A stretch of 20,202 nucleotides of DNA from an uncultured Selenomonas sp. (GTDB lineage: Bacteria; Bacillota; Negativicutes; Selenomonadales; Selenomonadaceae): NCBI GenBank assembly GCA_937915915.1, contig CALGGN010000439.1:1-20202 (forward strand), in the 5' to 3' direction. Shown piece after piece: positions 1 through 8,182 of the stretch (positions are counted from its first letter, which is position 1; the number at the start of each line of letters is the position of its first letter). The notes beneath the pieces are model-generated. The model worked only from the letters and a program-made list of their open reading frames with translations. It was not told the DNA's origin and made no database searches. A program made the position numbers and the translations under genes.

Positions 1-1059
1 GTGGTATAGCTCGATGATCTCCTCGTCGGGGAAATCGACGTTGACGGAGTACATGTCGCATTCAATCTTTGGGAAGACATACACCTGCCCGTCATGATCG
101 CACGTGCGCTCCGTGATGTCGTAGATTGTGCGTATGCCGACCGTTCTCCTGACCGGTTTTCCTTTCTCGTCATTGCCCACTTGGTACGTCACGTTTCGGA
201 ATGTCTGCCCGATGTATTCCTTCTTGCCATCGCGTTCCTCCTTGACATTGGAGCAGACCTCGCGCAACTCGTTGAGCCATTCCTCGGGGGACTCCTTCCG
301 GAGATTGCGCTTGATGATGAAGTGCACGCGGTCGCCACGGAGGCATTCCTCCATGCAGAGACCGATGTTGTCGCTTGCATCGTTGCCCGAGTCCAAACGT
401 ATCAGCAGGGGCTTGTCGGTCAGCTGCCGCGCTGCGGCAATGACCTCCCTTAGGAATTTCGGAGTCTCGCTCTGGCAGTGCTGCTTGCCAGGACGAAGTT
501 CCATGGCGAGCAGATATCCTTCTGTTCCGATGTAGGCGAAAATCGGTGCGTAGCCGTCCTTCCTTTTGTAGGTCATCGAAATGCCCTCCTTTTGGCATTT
601 CTCGTTGATGAACGGGCTCACGTCGATGTCAATGGGCACATAGCCGTTTTCGAGGGCAGATGGCTCCACGTCGTATGTCTTCAGAAGATCTATGCTCATC
701 TGTCGTATCACATACTTAAGGCTGGAGCCAATCTCGATGATACGTTGCCGCATGGTCGCTTCGGAGGGCATCTGCCTCATTCGCATGGCCTGGCAGTAGA
801 ATTCCGCATCATCGTCCGTCTCGTGGATTGCCGCGAAATCCGCATCTCCATGAAGGATGCCGATGAGCATTGCCTTGAGGATTTCACTGTTCAGGTAATC
901 CTTGGATGGCTTGCAAGAGGCGTTCACTTTCTTGTCAAACCCTATGGCAGCAAGCATCTCTCCCGGGATCATGAGTCCGCCGTAGGGAATGATTCTGCTG
1001 CCGCTGAAAAAATACTGTAGCTTTGACTTCGCAAACGTTAAGGGATTTTTGACTCGCAT
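1..1059 (-). CDS. IS1380-family transposase, C-terminus beyond window
   Basis: An open frame of 353 codons runs without a stop from 1059 to base 1. The N-terminus has the RIIPYGGL-type motif and following helix typical of IS1380 transposases. Candidate DDE residues are the first Asp in PIDIDVSPF (about residue 137) and the second in the RLDSGND segment (about residue 220); the final Glu would fall off the edge. Family members are usually about 430-470 residues, so roughly 80-110 are missing. The start at 1059 is chosen because AAGGAGG lies about 9 nt upstream; an in-frame ATG at 1068 abuts that site and is too close. A -10 box TATAAT precedes it. The protein cuts and joins the IS ends in DNA transposition. 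Confidence 0.87.
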   Translation of the reverse strand, partial: MRVKNPLTFAKSKLQYFFSGSRIIPYGGLMIPGEMLAAIGFDKKVNASCKPSKDYLNSEILKAMLIGILHGDADFAAIHETDDDAEFYCQAMRMRQMPSEATMRQRIIEIGSSLKYVIRQMSIDLLKTYDVEPSALENGYVPIDIDVSPFINEKCQKEGISMTYKRKDGYAPIFAYIGTEGYLLAMELRPGKQHCQSETPKFLREVIAAARQLTDKPLLIRLDSGNDASDNIGLCMEECLRGDRVHFIIKRNLRKESPEEWLNELREVCSNVKEERDGKKEYIGQTFRNVTYQVGNDEKGKPVRRTVGIRTIYDITERTCDHDGQVYVFPKIECDMYSVNVDFPDEEIIELYH

Positions 1060-1098
1060 AGCGTTCATCCTCCTTGTGAAATTCCATTTACCCCTTTC

Positions 1099-1127
1099 AT
1101 TATAGCATGAAAGGCAGGGAACGTCAT
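1099..1127 (-). promoter_or_regulatory. Promoter of the IS1380 transposase
   Basis: Read on the minus strand, a perfect TATAAT (1099-1104) lies about 40 nt upstream of the transposase start. The hexamer ATGACG (1122-1127) is a 4/6 match to the -35 consensus, with a 17-nt spacer. Confidence 0.5.
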
Positions 1128-1244
1128 AATTATTTCACCAAAAGGGTGAAGTATTTATGGCATATCTGGATTCACCCAAAGAGAACATGGACGAGCAGAC
1201 TTTGTACGCATGTAAATGCTGATATGATGCGGCTCTACGACATA

Positions 1245-3059
1245 TTACGTATATCGTATTTCACGGATTCTGGTTTTGTTCAGTGTCCTCTCCGTAAGCA
1301 GACGGAAATACGCCGGATCATAGTTTTCATCGGAAGCGTCAAAATTTTCGACCACTACTTTCAGCAAATGCTGTTTTAGGCTTTGCACATCGGTGGTTTC
1401 GACAAATCCCTGCTCGATACTGCTGCTGGCCTCACCAGCATAGTGACGTATGCTCTCCAAAGCATCGCTGGTATCAACATAGGTATATGTGGTCTGATAG
1501 GAACTTACCTCGGTATGAGACGAGCCCCAAGTCCACGGTTTGTACCATGTCGAATCGCTGACACGGGTTTTTATAAACTTTGTCTCTGTTCCGGTTTTGT
1601 CTTGCAATTGGCTATGCTCGTGACTGCTGCGGCGCAAATCACGAAGGATGGCAATTTTTGCCTCGTCCATTTTTACGCTCATTGTGCCAAAGTATTCTTC
1701 GACCTTTGCCTGAACATTATGGATTGTACTTTGCATATCGCGCCGCTGTTTTTCCAAATTCTCGCGGTCGTTTGTGGACAGAGTGTCAAGGTGCTTGCTC
1801 GTGCGTTCACGCAAATTGGCAAGGTAACTGTTCAGAGATTTTTCGGCAGAAGGAACAAATTCCTCGGCACGACTGGCGAGGAGCGCATCTTTTTCGGCAA
1901 TGACCCCGTTCAGCCACTCCTCCACAGGGGCAATGTCGCCGATTTGAGCAACCGTTTCGGCATCCAGTTCGCCCCGGTCGTCAAGGAGATCATAGGCGTG
2001 CTGTTCCAATTCGTCGTAATCGTCATAATCGCGTCCCGTCATGTTGTGGAACAGCGACGAAATGAACATGGGATTTTCGCAAGCCGCCATCAAATCAGCG
2101 CGTTCCTTTTCCCCACGCTCTGCATATAGCTCTTTCTCTTTGGTAAACTTGCTTTTTGCCTCTTTGATTAGCTGCTTTTTCGTTTCAACGATATTCTCGG
2201 TCAAGGTGTCATAATTGAACAGTTCGTCTGACAGTCCCTCGTCAAAGCGACTGCAAATCAAGGCGAGTTTTGCCAAGCCTTTTTGTGGAAGTTGCGCTTT
2301 TAAGAGCTCTACGTCGCTTTTGTCGAGGAAATGAGATGCCGTGCTGAGGAAAAATGCTGTATCGCAGACTTCTAAAAATTCCTTGGTTCTTTGGGTACGG
2401 GATTGAACGGGGTCGTTCAGTCCCGGAGTATCGACAATGGAAATGCCTTCCAACTCTGGCTTGTTAATATAAAGAATGACACTTTTCACCAAGGGAGTAA
2501 TATCGCCGTTCTCGCCCACATAACGATTCAGCTTATCCATCAACGCTTCACCGGAGGGAAACGTTATGCGCTCCTTCCTCTTTTGCGTGTATACTGTGTA
2601 ATCAATACCTGATTTCTTTACGGCTTCGATAAGTTCTTTCGCTGCCACAACTTCTTCGGCTGTGGAATCGCTTTGGGCAAGTTCATCAAGGCTTTCCCAT
2701 TCTGCTGTTGAGTAATACTCCACCTCCATAGCATCTTCCGGTGCGTATTCAATTTTGGTGAGGGTAGCGGTCTTGGGAGTAAAGGCGCGGGGCAGAACAT
2801 CTTTGCCATCAAAGATAAGCATATTGAGAAAGGTGGATTTGCCTGCCTTGACGCGGCCGATAACGGCAAGGTTGAGTTTGCGGTCATTGCGGAAGAAGTC
2901 CTCAATACGACGATTGAAATTGTTTTTAAGTCCGGAAATCTCCGACAGTGTAGTTTCGTCGGCGTAAGAACGAACAGAATCCATAGTAGCATCGAAACGA
3001 GCATTCATAGATTTGAATGACTGTTCTTTTTCGTTAGTTTTAGTAAATTTTATCGCCAT
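1245..3059 (-). CDS. Dynamin-like GTPase A (last gene of the dynamin operon)
   Basis: This 604-residue protein has an N-terminal dynamin-family GTPase domain. Walker A is GRVKAGKST (68-76), the switch-I Thr lies in AFTPKTATLT (92-101) and G3 is DTPG (210-213). The G4 position reads SRFD (270-273) instead of T/NKxD, but keeps the Asp. Residues about 385-480 are predicted helical stalk. An aromatic cluster W505-Y-K-P-W-T-W511 resembles a membrane-contacting loop of bacterial dynamin-like proteins. Bacterial dynamins bind GTP and remodel or fuse membranes. The start has AAGGTGAT just upstream, and the gap to the preceding gene is 14 nt. The C-terminus (ending RIREIRYT) seems short compared with relatives I recall and sits next to the IS element, so it may be truncated. 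Confidence 0.85.
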   Translation of the reverse strand: MAIKFTKTNEKEQSFKSMNARFDATMDSVRSYADETTLSEISGLKNNFNRRIEDFFRNDRKLNLAVIGRVKAGKSTFLNMLIFDGKDVLPRAFTPKTATLTKIEYAPEDAMEVEYYSTAEWESLDELAQSDSTAEEVVAAKELIEAVKKSGIDYTVYTQKRKERITFPSGEALMDKLNRYVGENGDITPLVKSVILYINKPELEGISIVDTPGLNDPVQSRTQRTKEFLEVCDTAFFLSTASHFLDKSDVELLKAQLPQKGLAKLALICSRFDEGLSDELFNYDTLTENIVETKKQLIKEAKSKFTKEKELYAERGEKERADLMAACENPMFISSLFHNMTGRDYDDYDELEQHAYDLLDDRGELDAETVAQIGDIAPVEEWLNGVIAEKDALLASRAEEFVPSAEKSLNSYLANLRERTSKHLDTLSTNDRENLEKQRRDMQSTIHNVQAKVEEYFGTMSVKMDEAKIAILRDLRRSSHEHSQLQDKTGTETKFIKTRVSDSTWYKPWTWGSSHTEVSSYQTTYTYVDTSDALESIRHYAGEASSSIEQGFVETTDVQSLKQHLLKVVVENFDASDENYDPAYFRLLTERTLNKTRIREIRYT

Positions 3060-3073
3060 TTATATCACCTTAC

Positions 3074-4351
3074 TTAAAAATGTATTGGACACGAATTTTC
3101 TACTTTGCAGGTTTTAATATTGACCTTGGTATTGAATGTTTCCTCGAATAAAGCAAATGTTCTAAGTTCTATTCTGTCAGAAAATTTCACGGCACAATTC
3201 GAGAATACCGTGTCGGTGATAGTCAATGTTTTCGTCCCGTTTATCGTGCCTAGCACACTGCCATCGAATTCACTTCCGAAACCATGGACACCCATACTGG
3301 CTATCCCGCTCAACAAAACACCTTCTATGCTACCCGACGATTTTTTCTGCTCAATGTATGTTTTATATCCTTTGCTCTGTCCACTACGATAATCTGATTC
3401 ATCTCGTACACAATTCTTAAACGTTGATGATGATATAGTTATGTTCGCCACATTTTCGCTCGTAAAGACCCGAGAATCAAAGTCTTGGAATGTGCAGTCA
3501 GTGATAAACAATTCATTTATGTCAGAGAAACTTATCGGCATATTTATCGTAAGGTTAGCCCCAGTAAGGGTAACAGGATTTCCCTTTAGGGTAACATGAT
3601 TGAATGAAACCTTGTCGCGCGATTCTATTTTTTGGATATGCGCCATATACCCGGACGGGATATTGCGTTTGTTATCGCCTTGAACGATGAATTGCTGGGG
3701 CGAGTCTATGATAAAGCCAGGACAATTCGCCTTAATGCAGGGCAACACCTGCTGAAAGTTTTCCTGCGAAAAATGGAGGTAAGCAAATTTCCTTTCCAAG
3801 ACGGCGTTGAGCGTAGTCAAAAGTTCGTCCACCATGTCCTGTGATATTCCAAGCAAAGCAACAACGTTTGCCAAATAATCAATTTTTCCCGTATTGCCCT
3901 TGTCGTAGCTGGTAATCATCAAAAATCCGTCCAATGCAAAGGATTCGTTTACGGCGTGTTCGCACAATATGTTCGTGTAGTTTGTTATTGACGGTTCATC
4001 CAAGATGAGAGATTTTTTCAGTAACAAATCCATGTCCGGCGGCGAGGAAAGTGCCGCTGCAATACGGCAGGGATATTCCAATGAACTGTTGAGACCTTTA
4101 GTGGGAGCATTGGTATTTGCCAGCGATATAAGGAGCGTCAAATATGCCTCGCTGACAATGGGGTCGTTCTTTTCCGTCAGGATATGCCCCGTGATTTTCG
4201 ATGCCGCAACTCGCTTCATCAGCTTTCCCATATCTACCAAGTTTTTGGGGGCATTTTGAGCTTCTTCTATCTCCTGCAATGCTGTCTGCAAATCAGCCGC
4301 TCGCTTTTTTAGCTCATTCGCTTCAGCAATCAATTCGGTTATGGTTTTCAC
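3074..4351 (-). CDS. Unknown protein: helical N-terminal half, beta-helix-like C-terminal half
   Basis: This 425-residue protein has no signal peptide or membrane segment. Residues 1-33 look like a short coiled coil. Residues about 60-190 are helical; the stretch 138-188 (LDGFLMITSYD, then LLGIS) loosely recalls TerB-like domains. Residues about 245-425 contain repeated beta rungs of the form LFITDCTFQDF, ITISSSTFKNC and LTITDTVFSNC, typical of right-handed beta-helices. The start is GTG, chosen because AGGAGG lies 9 nt upstream and overlaps the stop of the previous GTPase gene. The 13-nt gap upstream and 14-nt gap downstream place it firmly between two dynamin genes, so a scaffold or partner role for the GTPases is plausible. 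I do not recognise a named family, and the TerB resemblance is weak. Confidence 0.75.
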   Translation of the reverse strand: MKTITELIAEANELKKRAADLQTALQEIEEAQNAPKNLVDMGKLMKRVAASKITGHILTEKNDPIVSEAYLTLLISLANTNAPTKGLNSSLEYPCRIAAALSSPPDMDLLLKKSLILDEPSITNYTNILCEHAVNESFALDGFLMITSYDKGNTGKIDYLANVVALLGISQDMVDELLTTLNAVLERKFAYLHFSQENFQQVLPCIKANCPGFIIDSPQQFIVQGDNKRNIPSGYMAHIQKIESRDKVSFNHVTLKGNPVTLTGANLTINMPISFSDINELFITDCTFQDFDSRVFTSENVANITISSSTFKNCVRDESDYRSGQSKGYKTYIEQKKSSGSIEGVLLSGIASMGVHGFGSEFDGSVLGTINGTKTLTITDTVFSNCAVKFSDRIELRTFALFEETFNTKVNIKTCKVENSCPIHF

Positions 4352-4364
4352 AGGGCGATTCCTC

Positions 4365-5792
4365 CTATCCCAATCTTTCCTTCAGCATGGCGACAAGTGT
4401 CTGTTTATAATTCGCACCGCCCACCATATCGTTGACTTTCGGCTTAATCTCCGCCAGCTTACGCCGCATGGATTCCAAGGTCGCGGGATTGACGGCAAGG
4501 TTCCGCTTTTGCAACAGGGAATGGACGATAGCCGCAGGGTCGGTAGCATCGCCTTTCACCAAGTCTATCTCCGACGGCTCTGGCATATAGATGTTTACCT
4601 TGTCGGCTACAATCTTAATCTCGGCGAAAAATTCCTGTTGCAATTTCCACAAGTTCTCCCTCGCATCCTTCAGACTTGTTATATGTTCTTTGGTGCTTGC
4701 GACAAGACTCGAAAGATAGCCGTTCACATCATCATTGTCGCCCGCCAAAGTCAGGGCTTGATTTATGCGGCTGAGACTCAAATTGTCGCTGTCAATGCTG
4801 TCGTCGTAATAATTGCGACAACCGACAAACAGCTTTTTGAAACTGTGAGCAAAATCCGCTTGAGTTTGGTTTTCATCAAGTTTTTTGAGATATGCCTTGA
4901 TGGCATCGCTGTCGCAGGCGAACTTCTTCCGCATGGTGAAGGTCAGTACATCCTCATACGGAACGCCTCGCATATCAAGAGCCGACTTCACTTTCTCTTT
5001 CATCTCGGAGAGTGCTTCGGGACTTGGAGCTTTGTCTGCCTTGGTGATGATGATGAGTTTGGGAATATCCCGGTCAAGTCCCTGCAAGAAGTCTATGTCC
5101 TCCATGCTGATGATACCCGCATCGGCAGGGACAAACCAAAGAATATGCGAACTGCTGTTTAACTGGACGTGAGCAATTTTCTCATCGGTTCGTGCCGAAT
5201 AAGACGCACTGTCCGCTTTGGAATAACCGGGCGTATCCAAAAATGCGATGTGCTTGTAGGTCACAAGCGGTGTGGCGATAAACAGACTGCGAAGCAAATG
5301 TCCCAGCGTAATACCTTCGCTGTTCGCTTCTTCATCGGATGCACCAAACCCGTGGGCTATCGCCTTGATGTCCGGCAGAGTGAGTGGTACTTTAGCGTCA
5401 AATTCATTGATACCAAAAGCGTTTATATCTTCGCCGCTGATAAGATATGTTGGCACAGATGTGGAAGGATTTATTTTGGCTGGCAGAACGGATTTTCCCA
5501 TCAAGCTGTTCAGGAAGGAGGATTTGCCGCTGCTGAAGCTGCCGCCCAAGGCAACTACATTCTTGCCGATTAGCTTATCAAAGAGCAGGAAATCATAAAA
5601 ACGGCTATACACATACTCAAAATCAAAGTACAGTTCGGGGAAATTGGCGGGAGCCTGCTTCTCTAATGCGTTTGGTATCTCCTCCTTGATGATTTTCTCC
5701 ACTCGCGAAATATCTGCCGGCAAGTTTTCTTTTCCCTGATTGGGCGCAACAATGCGCTTTAATAGATTAAGCTGTTCTTCCAAGGACTCCAT
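4365..5792 (-). CDS. Dynamin-like GTPase B
   Basis: This 475-residue protein is the only one of the three GTPases with a full canonical motif set. Walker A is GSFSSGKSS (84-92), the switch-I Thr lies in PSTSVPT (109-115), G3 is DTPG (186-189) and G4 is TKAD (250-253). An N-terminal helical segment of about 75 residues precedes the G domain. The region after 260 is mostly helical and short for a full dynamin stalk, with no clear membrane hairpin. It may act with GTPase C, as bacterial dynamins often come in tandem hetero-oligomeric pairs. The ATG start is supported by GAGGAGG 8 nt upstream, located inside the last codons of the preceding gene. The intergenic gap is only 3 nt, so translational coupling is likely. 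Confidence 0.87.
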   Translation of the reverse strand: MESLEEQLNLLKRIVAPNQGKENLPADISRVEKIIKEEIPNALEKQAPANFPELYFDFEYVYSRFYDFLLFDKLIGKNVVALGGSFSSGKSSFLNSLMGKSVLPAKINPSTSVPTYLISGEDINAFGINEFDAKVPLTLPDIKAIAHGFGASDEEANSEGITLGHLLRSLFIATPLVTYKHIAFLDTPGYSKADSASYSARTDEKIAHVQLNSSSHILWFVPADAGIISMEDIDFLQGLDRDIPKLIIITKADKAPSPEALSEMKEKVKSALDMRGVPYEDVLTFTMRKKFACDSDAIKAYLKKLDENQTQADFAHSFKKLFVGCRNYYDDSIDSDNLSLSRINQALTLAGDNDDVNGYLSSLVASTKEHITSLKDARENLWKLQQEFFAEIKIVADKVNIYMPEPSEIDLVKGDATDPAAIVHSLLQKRNLAVNPATLESMRRKLAEIKPKVNDMVGGANYKQTLVAMLKERLG

Positions 5793-5795
5793 GTA

Positions 5796-7463
5796 CTATG
5801 CCTCCTCTTGCATGATTTGCGTTGTTGCCGCCAAGTCGGATTTCATTTCCGCCAACCGTTTTTCCTTGTCGGCGGTTTCTTCTGCGTGACGTTCCTTTAA
5901 GTCAGCCAACGCCTTTTCCTGCGTCGCAATTTTCTGCGCTACATCCTCGTCAATCTGCGCCCCAATATGATCCACCTGCTCGCGAATTTTTTCACCTACG
6001 ACGGAAACGGCTTTTTCCGTGACAGACGGGATAATTTCATACACTTTTTCCCGTGCCATACGCCGCTTTTCGTTTTGCTGTTTTTTAGCGAAGAAAACAT
6101 CGGCTACCAAGCCAACCACAGCACCGATAACCGCACCAATCGGGCCACCCACAGCTATACCTATGGCGGACAAAATTACAGGCAATGATTTTTTGATGGT
6201 GTCCTTTATGGCTGAGTCAATTTGCAGTTGTTCTGCGCTGATTTGCAAATTGGTATCTACGGACAAGTCTAACTTAACGGCTTCGGCAATTCTTTCGACA
6301 TATCGTTTGAGACGTGAGGAAAAATCCTCCCTCATGCAGACAATGGCTGTTTCCCGTACAATCATGGTGATTTTGTCCTTGACGTCAGAACCGTTCATTA
6401 TCATATTTTCAAGCGCGGTGGATTCAGAATTTAGCGCATCGGTCAGGCGAGCGCGAAAATTGCTTAAGCTTGCATCAATCTGCGAAGAAAAATCCTCCCG
6501 TGCCGCCCCAATTTTTTCTTGCAGACGAGCGAGCTGACGAGCGCAAGCCGCCTCTTGGGCTTCAATCTCGGATGGGGTGGCATTTATTTCGCGGATAGAT
6601 GTTTCAAGATAGATTGCAAGTTCGGATGCATATTTTTTCAGCTTGCGCGTTGTCTCTTGCTTAAATATGTTTTGGCTTTTGCCTTCGATTTCCAGTAAAA
6701 TCTCACGCAATGGCTCGGCGTTGATATCCTCCGGCTTCCCCTTGGCATTGGTACAGCTGATTTTTACGTCCTTTAGTCCTAAATACTTTTTGGCATCCTC
6801 GCGAATACGGGCAACGCACTGCTCCAGTTCTTTCGGCAAAACGCTTTTTGACTTTGTGATAAGGAGATAAACGGGGGCATCGTGCAATTTAAGCTCTCGC
6901 AAAAAAGTTGCCATATCCGCCGGTATAGCAGGATCTCTTGCCGAGAAAGCAATGATATAGGCGAGACTTTCGGGCATATATTCGTCGATGGCACGGTTAT
7001 GAAGTTCCAAACCGGAATTAAAACCCGGCATATCCACAAGTTTCACCGTGCTTACGGTGCGAAGGAAGTCATTGTTGACGAAAATCTGCGCCTTCTTCAC
7101 ATCGCTTGCCGACAACTTGCTATCTTTGAATTCGGCAAGAGACATCTCCTTTGCTTGTGTTGCTCCCGTATTTTTGTCAACTTCCTGAATAACCGCACTT
7201 TCCTTATCCCCGTAACAGATTTCCGCAGGAACGGAGGTTTCCGGCAACAGGTTGATGCCAAGGTAATCATTGCCTAGCATGGCGTTGATGAGCGAGCTTT
7301 TGCCGGTGCTGAACTCACCGATAAGCGGCGTAGTTACTTGAAAACTGTCCAACGAATCAATTTCTTCCTGAATCTGGCTTGCCTCTAAATCGTATTTTTT
7401 GTATAATTCATGTACGTTTTCAAACCTGCTAAGGTAACGACTGTATGCTTCTGTATGTTCCAA
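5796..7463 (-). CDS. Dynamin-like GTPase C with membrane hairpin
   Basis: About 555 residues. Walker A is GEFSTGKSS (about 49-57), the switch-I segment is LPETSVPAE and G3 is DMPG (about 144-147). G4 reads TKSK (about 203-206), so the Asp that normally reads the guanine base is Lys. A long helical region follows. Residues about 425-458 form a Gly/Ala/Val/Ile-rich hydrophobic hairpin around a GGPIGAVIGAVVG core, matching the membrane paddle of bacterial dynamin-like proteins. The last 45 residues are a charged coiled coil. The start is a TTG at 7463, with GGAGG 8 nt upstream; an in-frame TTG at 7469 also exists but sits too close to that site. The preceding gene ends 68 nt upstream, and the next begins 3 nt downstream. 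Confidence 0.86.
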   Translation of the reverse strand: MEHTEAYSRYLSRFENVHELYKKYDLEASQIQEEIDSLDSFQVTTPLIGEFSTGKSSLINAMLGNDYLGINLLPETSVPAEICYGDKESAVIQEVDKNTGATQAKEMSLAEFKDSKLSASDVKKAQIFVNNDFLRTVSTVKLVDMPGFNSGLELHNRAIDEYMPESLAYIIAFSARDPAIPADMATFLRELKLHDAPVYLLITKSKSVLPKELEQCVARIREDAKKYLGLKDVKISCTNAKGKPEDINAEPLREILLEIEGKSQNIFKQETTRKLKKYASELAIYLETSIREINATPSEIEAQEAACARQLARLQEKIGAAREDFSSQIDASLSNFRARLTDALNSESTALENMIMNGSDVKDKITMIVRETAIVCMREDFSSRLKRYVERIAEAVKLDLSVDTNLQISAEQLQIDSAIKDTIKKSLPVILSAIGIAVGGPIGAVIGAVVGLVADVFFAKKQQNEKRRMAREKVYEIIPSVTEKAVSVVGEKIREQVDHIGAQIDEDVAQKIATQEKALADLKERHAEETADKEKRLAEMKSDLAATTQIMQEEA

Positions 7464-7531
7464 AATCAATCCCTCCTGTCAATTCTTACCTTTTTGCTTC
7501 ATATACTGGTCTGCATAAAGTGGCTTTTGCC

Positions 7532-8068
7532 TCAATATACAATCACCTGATTGAGAATTTTCCTCATGGAGCCAAGCTCGTGCGATTCGGCGATACCCGT
7601 TTTGCACCAGATGGCAAAGTGTTCACTGGTGGGAAAACCGTCTGTTCCAAGTCTGCTTTCGGCTCGTCGCACAGTTTCCTCTGCCGAATAAAGCTTATAT
7701 CGCTCTGTTTTCCAAAGCATCTCCAAAAGTTCCCATATTTGCGCCTGTGGCATGACGATGGAGCCTGTCTGTATCGTCTGCATCCATTCTGTAGGACGGC
7801 CATAGTGCTTGGGGAATTGACAAATAGCGAAATGCTCTGCACCCCGTATAAAATCTCCGAAAGATTCTTCATGGACGCTGTACTTTTCCCATCTATCCTT
7901 GCCGTAGAGGATAAATTTTTCTCCCGTCCAGATACCGTAACGCTTCAGCAAACCTTCACTTTCCACACATACCACATCGCCCTGTCGTACATTGCGAGGG
8001 AAACCGTGGCGCACACGATTGCCACGGATGCCATGCAGCAGGAAATTCATCAGTGGATTACCTACCAT
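7532..8068 (-). CDS. LRAT-like (NC-domain) protein with altered active site
   Basis: A 178-residue protein resembling bacterial lecithin:retinol acyltransferase-like proteins of the NlpC/P60 clan, which use a Cys-His pair in acyl transfer or thiol hydrolysis. The recognisable parts are VRQGDVV (28-34), RYGIWTG (43-49), the helix SAEETVRRAESRLG (128-141) and SEHFAIWCKTG (148-158). In active members the last motif reads NCEHF; here TSEHF puts Ser148 in place of the catalytic Cys. The usual His of HYGIY is Arg43. No signal peptide is seen. The start has AGGAGGTG about 7 nt upstream. It lies between a membrane-anchored protein and the dynamin genes in one orientation. A pseudo-enzyme binding lipid or an acyl-protein partner is possible; Ser-based catalysis is not excluded. 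Confidence 0.72.
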   Translation of the reverse strand: MVGNPLMNFLLHGIRGNRVRHGFPRNVRQGDVVCVESEGLLKRYGIWTGEKFILYGKDRWEKYSVHEESFGDFIRGAEHFAICQFPKHYGRPTEWMQTIQTGSIVMPQAQIWELLEMLWKTERYKLYSAEETVRRAESRLGTDGFPTSEHFAIWCKTGIAESHELGSMRKILNQVIVY

Positions 8069-8118
8069 CGCACTGCACCTCCTGTTTCATCTGTTCAAAT
8101 AGCTGTCAAGCGTCCAGG

Positions 8119-8167
8119 GCGGCTGCCGATGCTGTGTACTTTACATCAATAAGCTGCTGGCAGCCGC
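8119..8167 (-). other. Intergenic inverted repeat inside the dynamin operon
   Basis: Perfect 9-bp arms gcggctgcc (8119-8127) and ggcagccgc (8159-8167) enclose 31 nt in the 114-nt gap between the membrane-anchored protein gene and the LRAT-like gene. No U tract follows, so it is not a standard terminator. It could be an mRNA-stabilising hairpin or a chance fold. Confidence 0.3.
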
Positions 8168-8182
8168 TCTGTCATCCCTAAA

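Larger units (their letters stand above)
1..1244 (-). mobile_element. IS1380-family insertion sequence, partial
   Basis: The element is recognised from its transposase, which occupies most of the span and continues beyond the left edge. The right end must lie between the transposase start (1059) and the downstream end of the dynamin gene (about 1245). I could not fix the terminal inverted repeat because the partner end is outside the window. Two small hairpins lie in this 185-bp end region: cctttca/tgaaagg around 1093-1114 and ttcacc/ggtgaa around 1134-1150. The 1244 boundary is therefore approximate. Confidence 0.6.

Noticed and set aside
94..1020. Several + strand frames of 60-180 codons over the left end
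   Set aside because: The minus-strand frame is continuous, has a ribosome site and matches IS1380 transposases; the others are shadows.
1383..2129. 248-codon + strand frame inside GTPase A
   Set aside because: It lies wholly opposite a GTPase gene with clear motifs, has Cys/Phe-rich composition and no ribosome site.
4341..5162. 273-codon + strand frame opposite GTPase B
   Set aside because: Antisense shadow of a gene with complete G1-G4 motifs.
7445..8152. 235-codon + strand frame opposite the LRAT-like gene
   Set aside because: No family resemblance or ribosome site; the minus strand has recognisable motifs and a good Shine-Dalgarno site.
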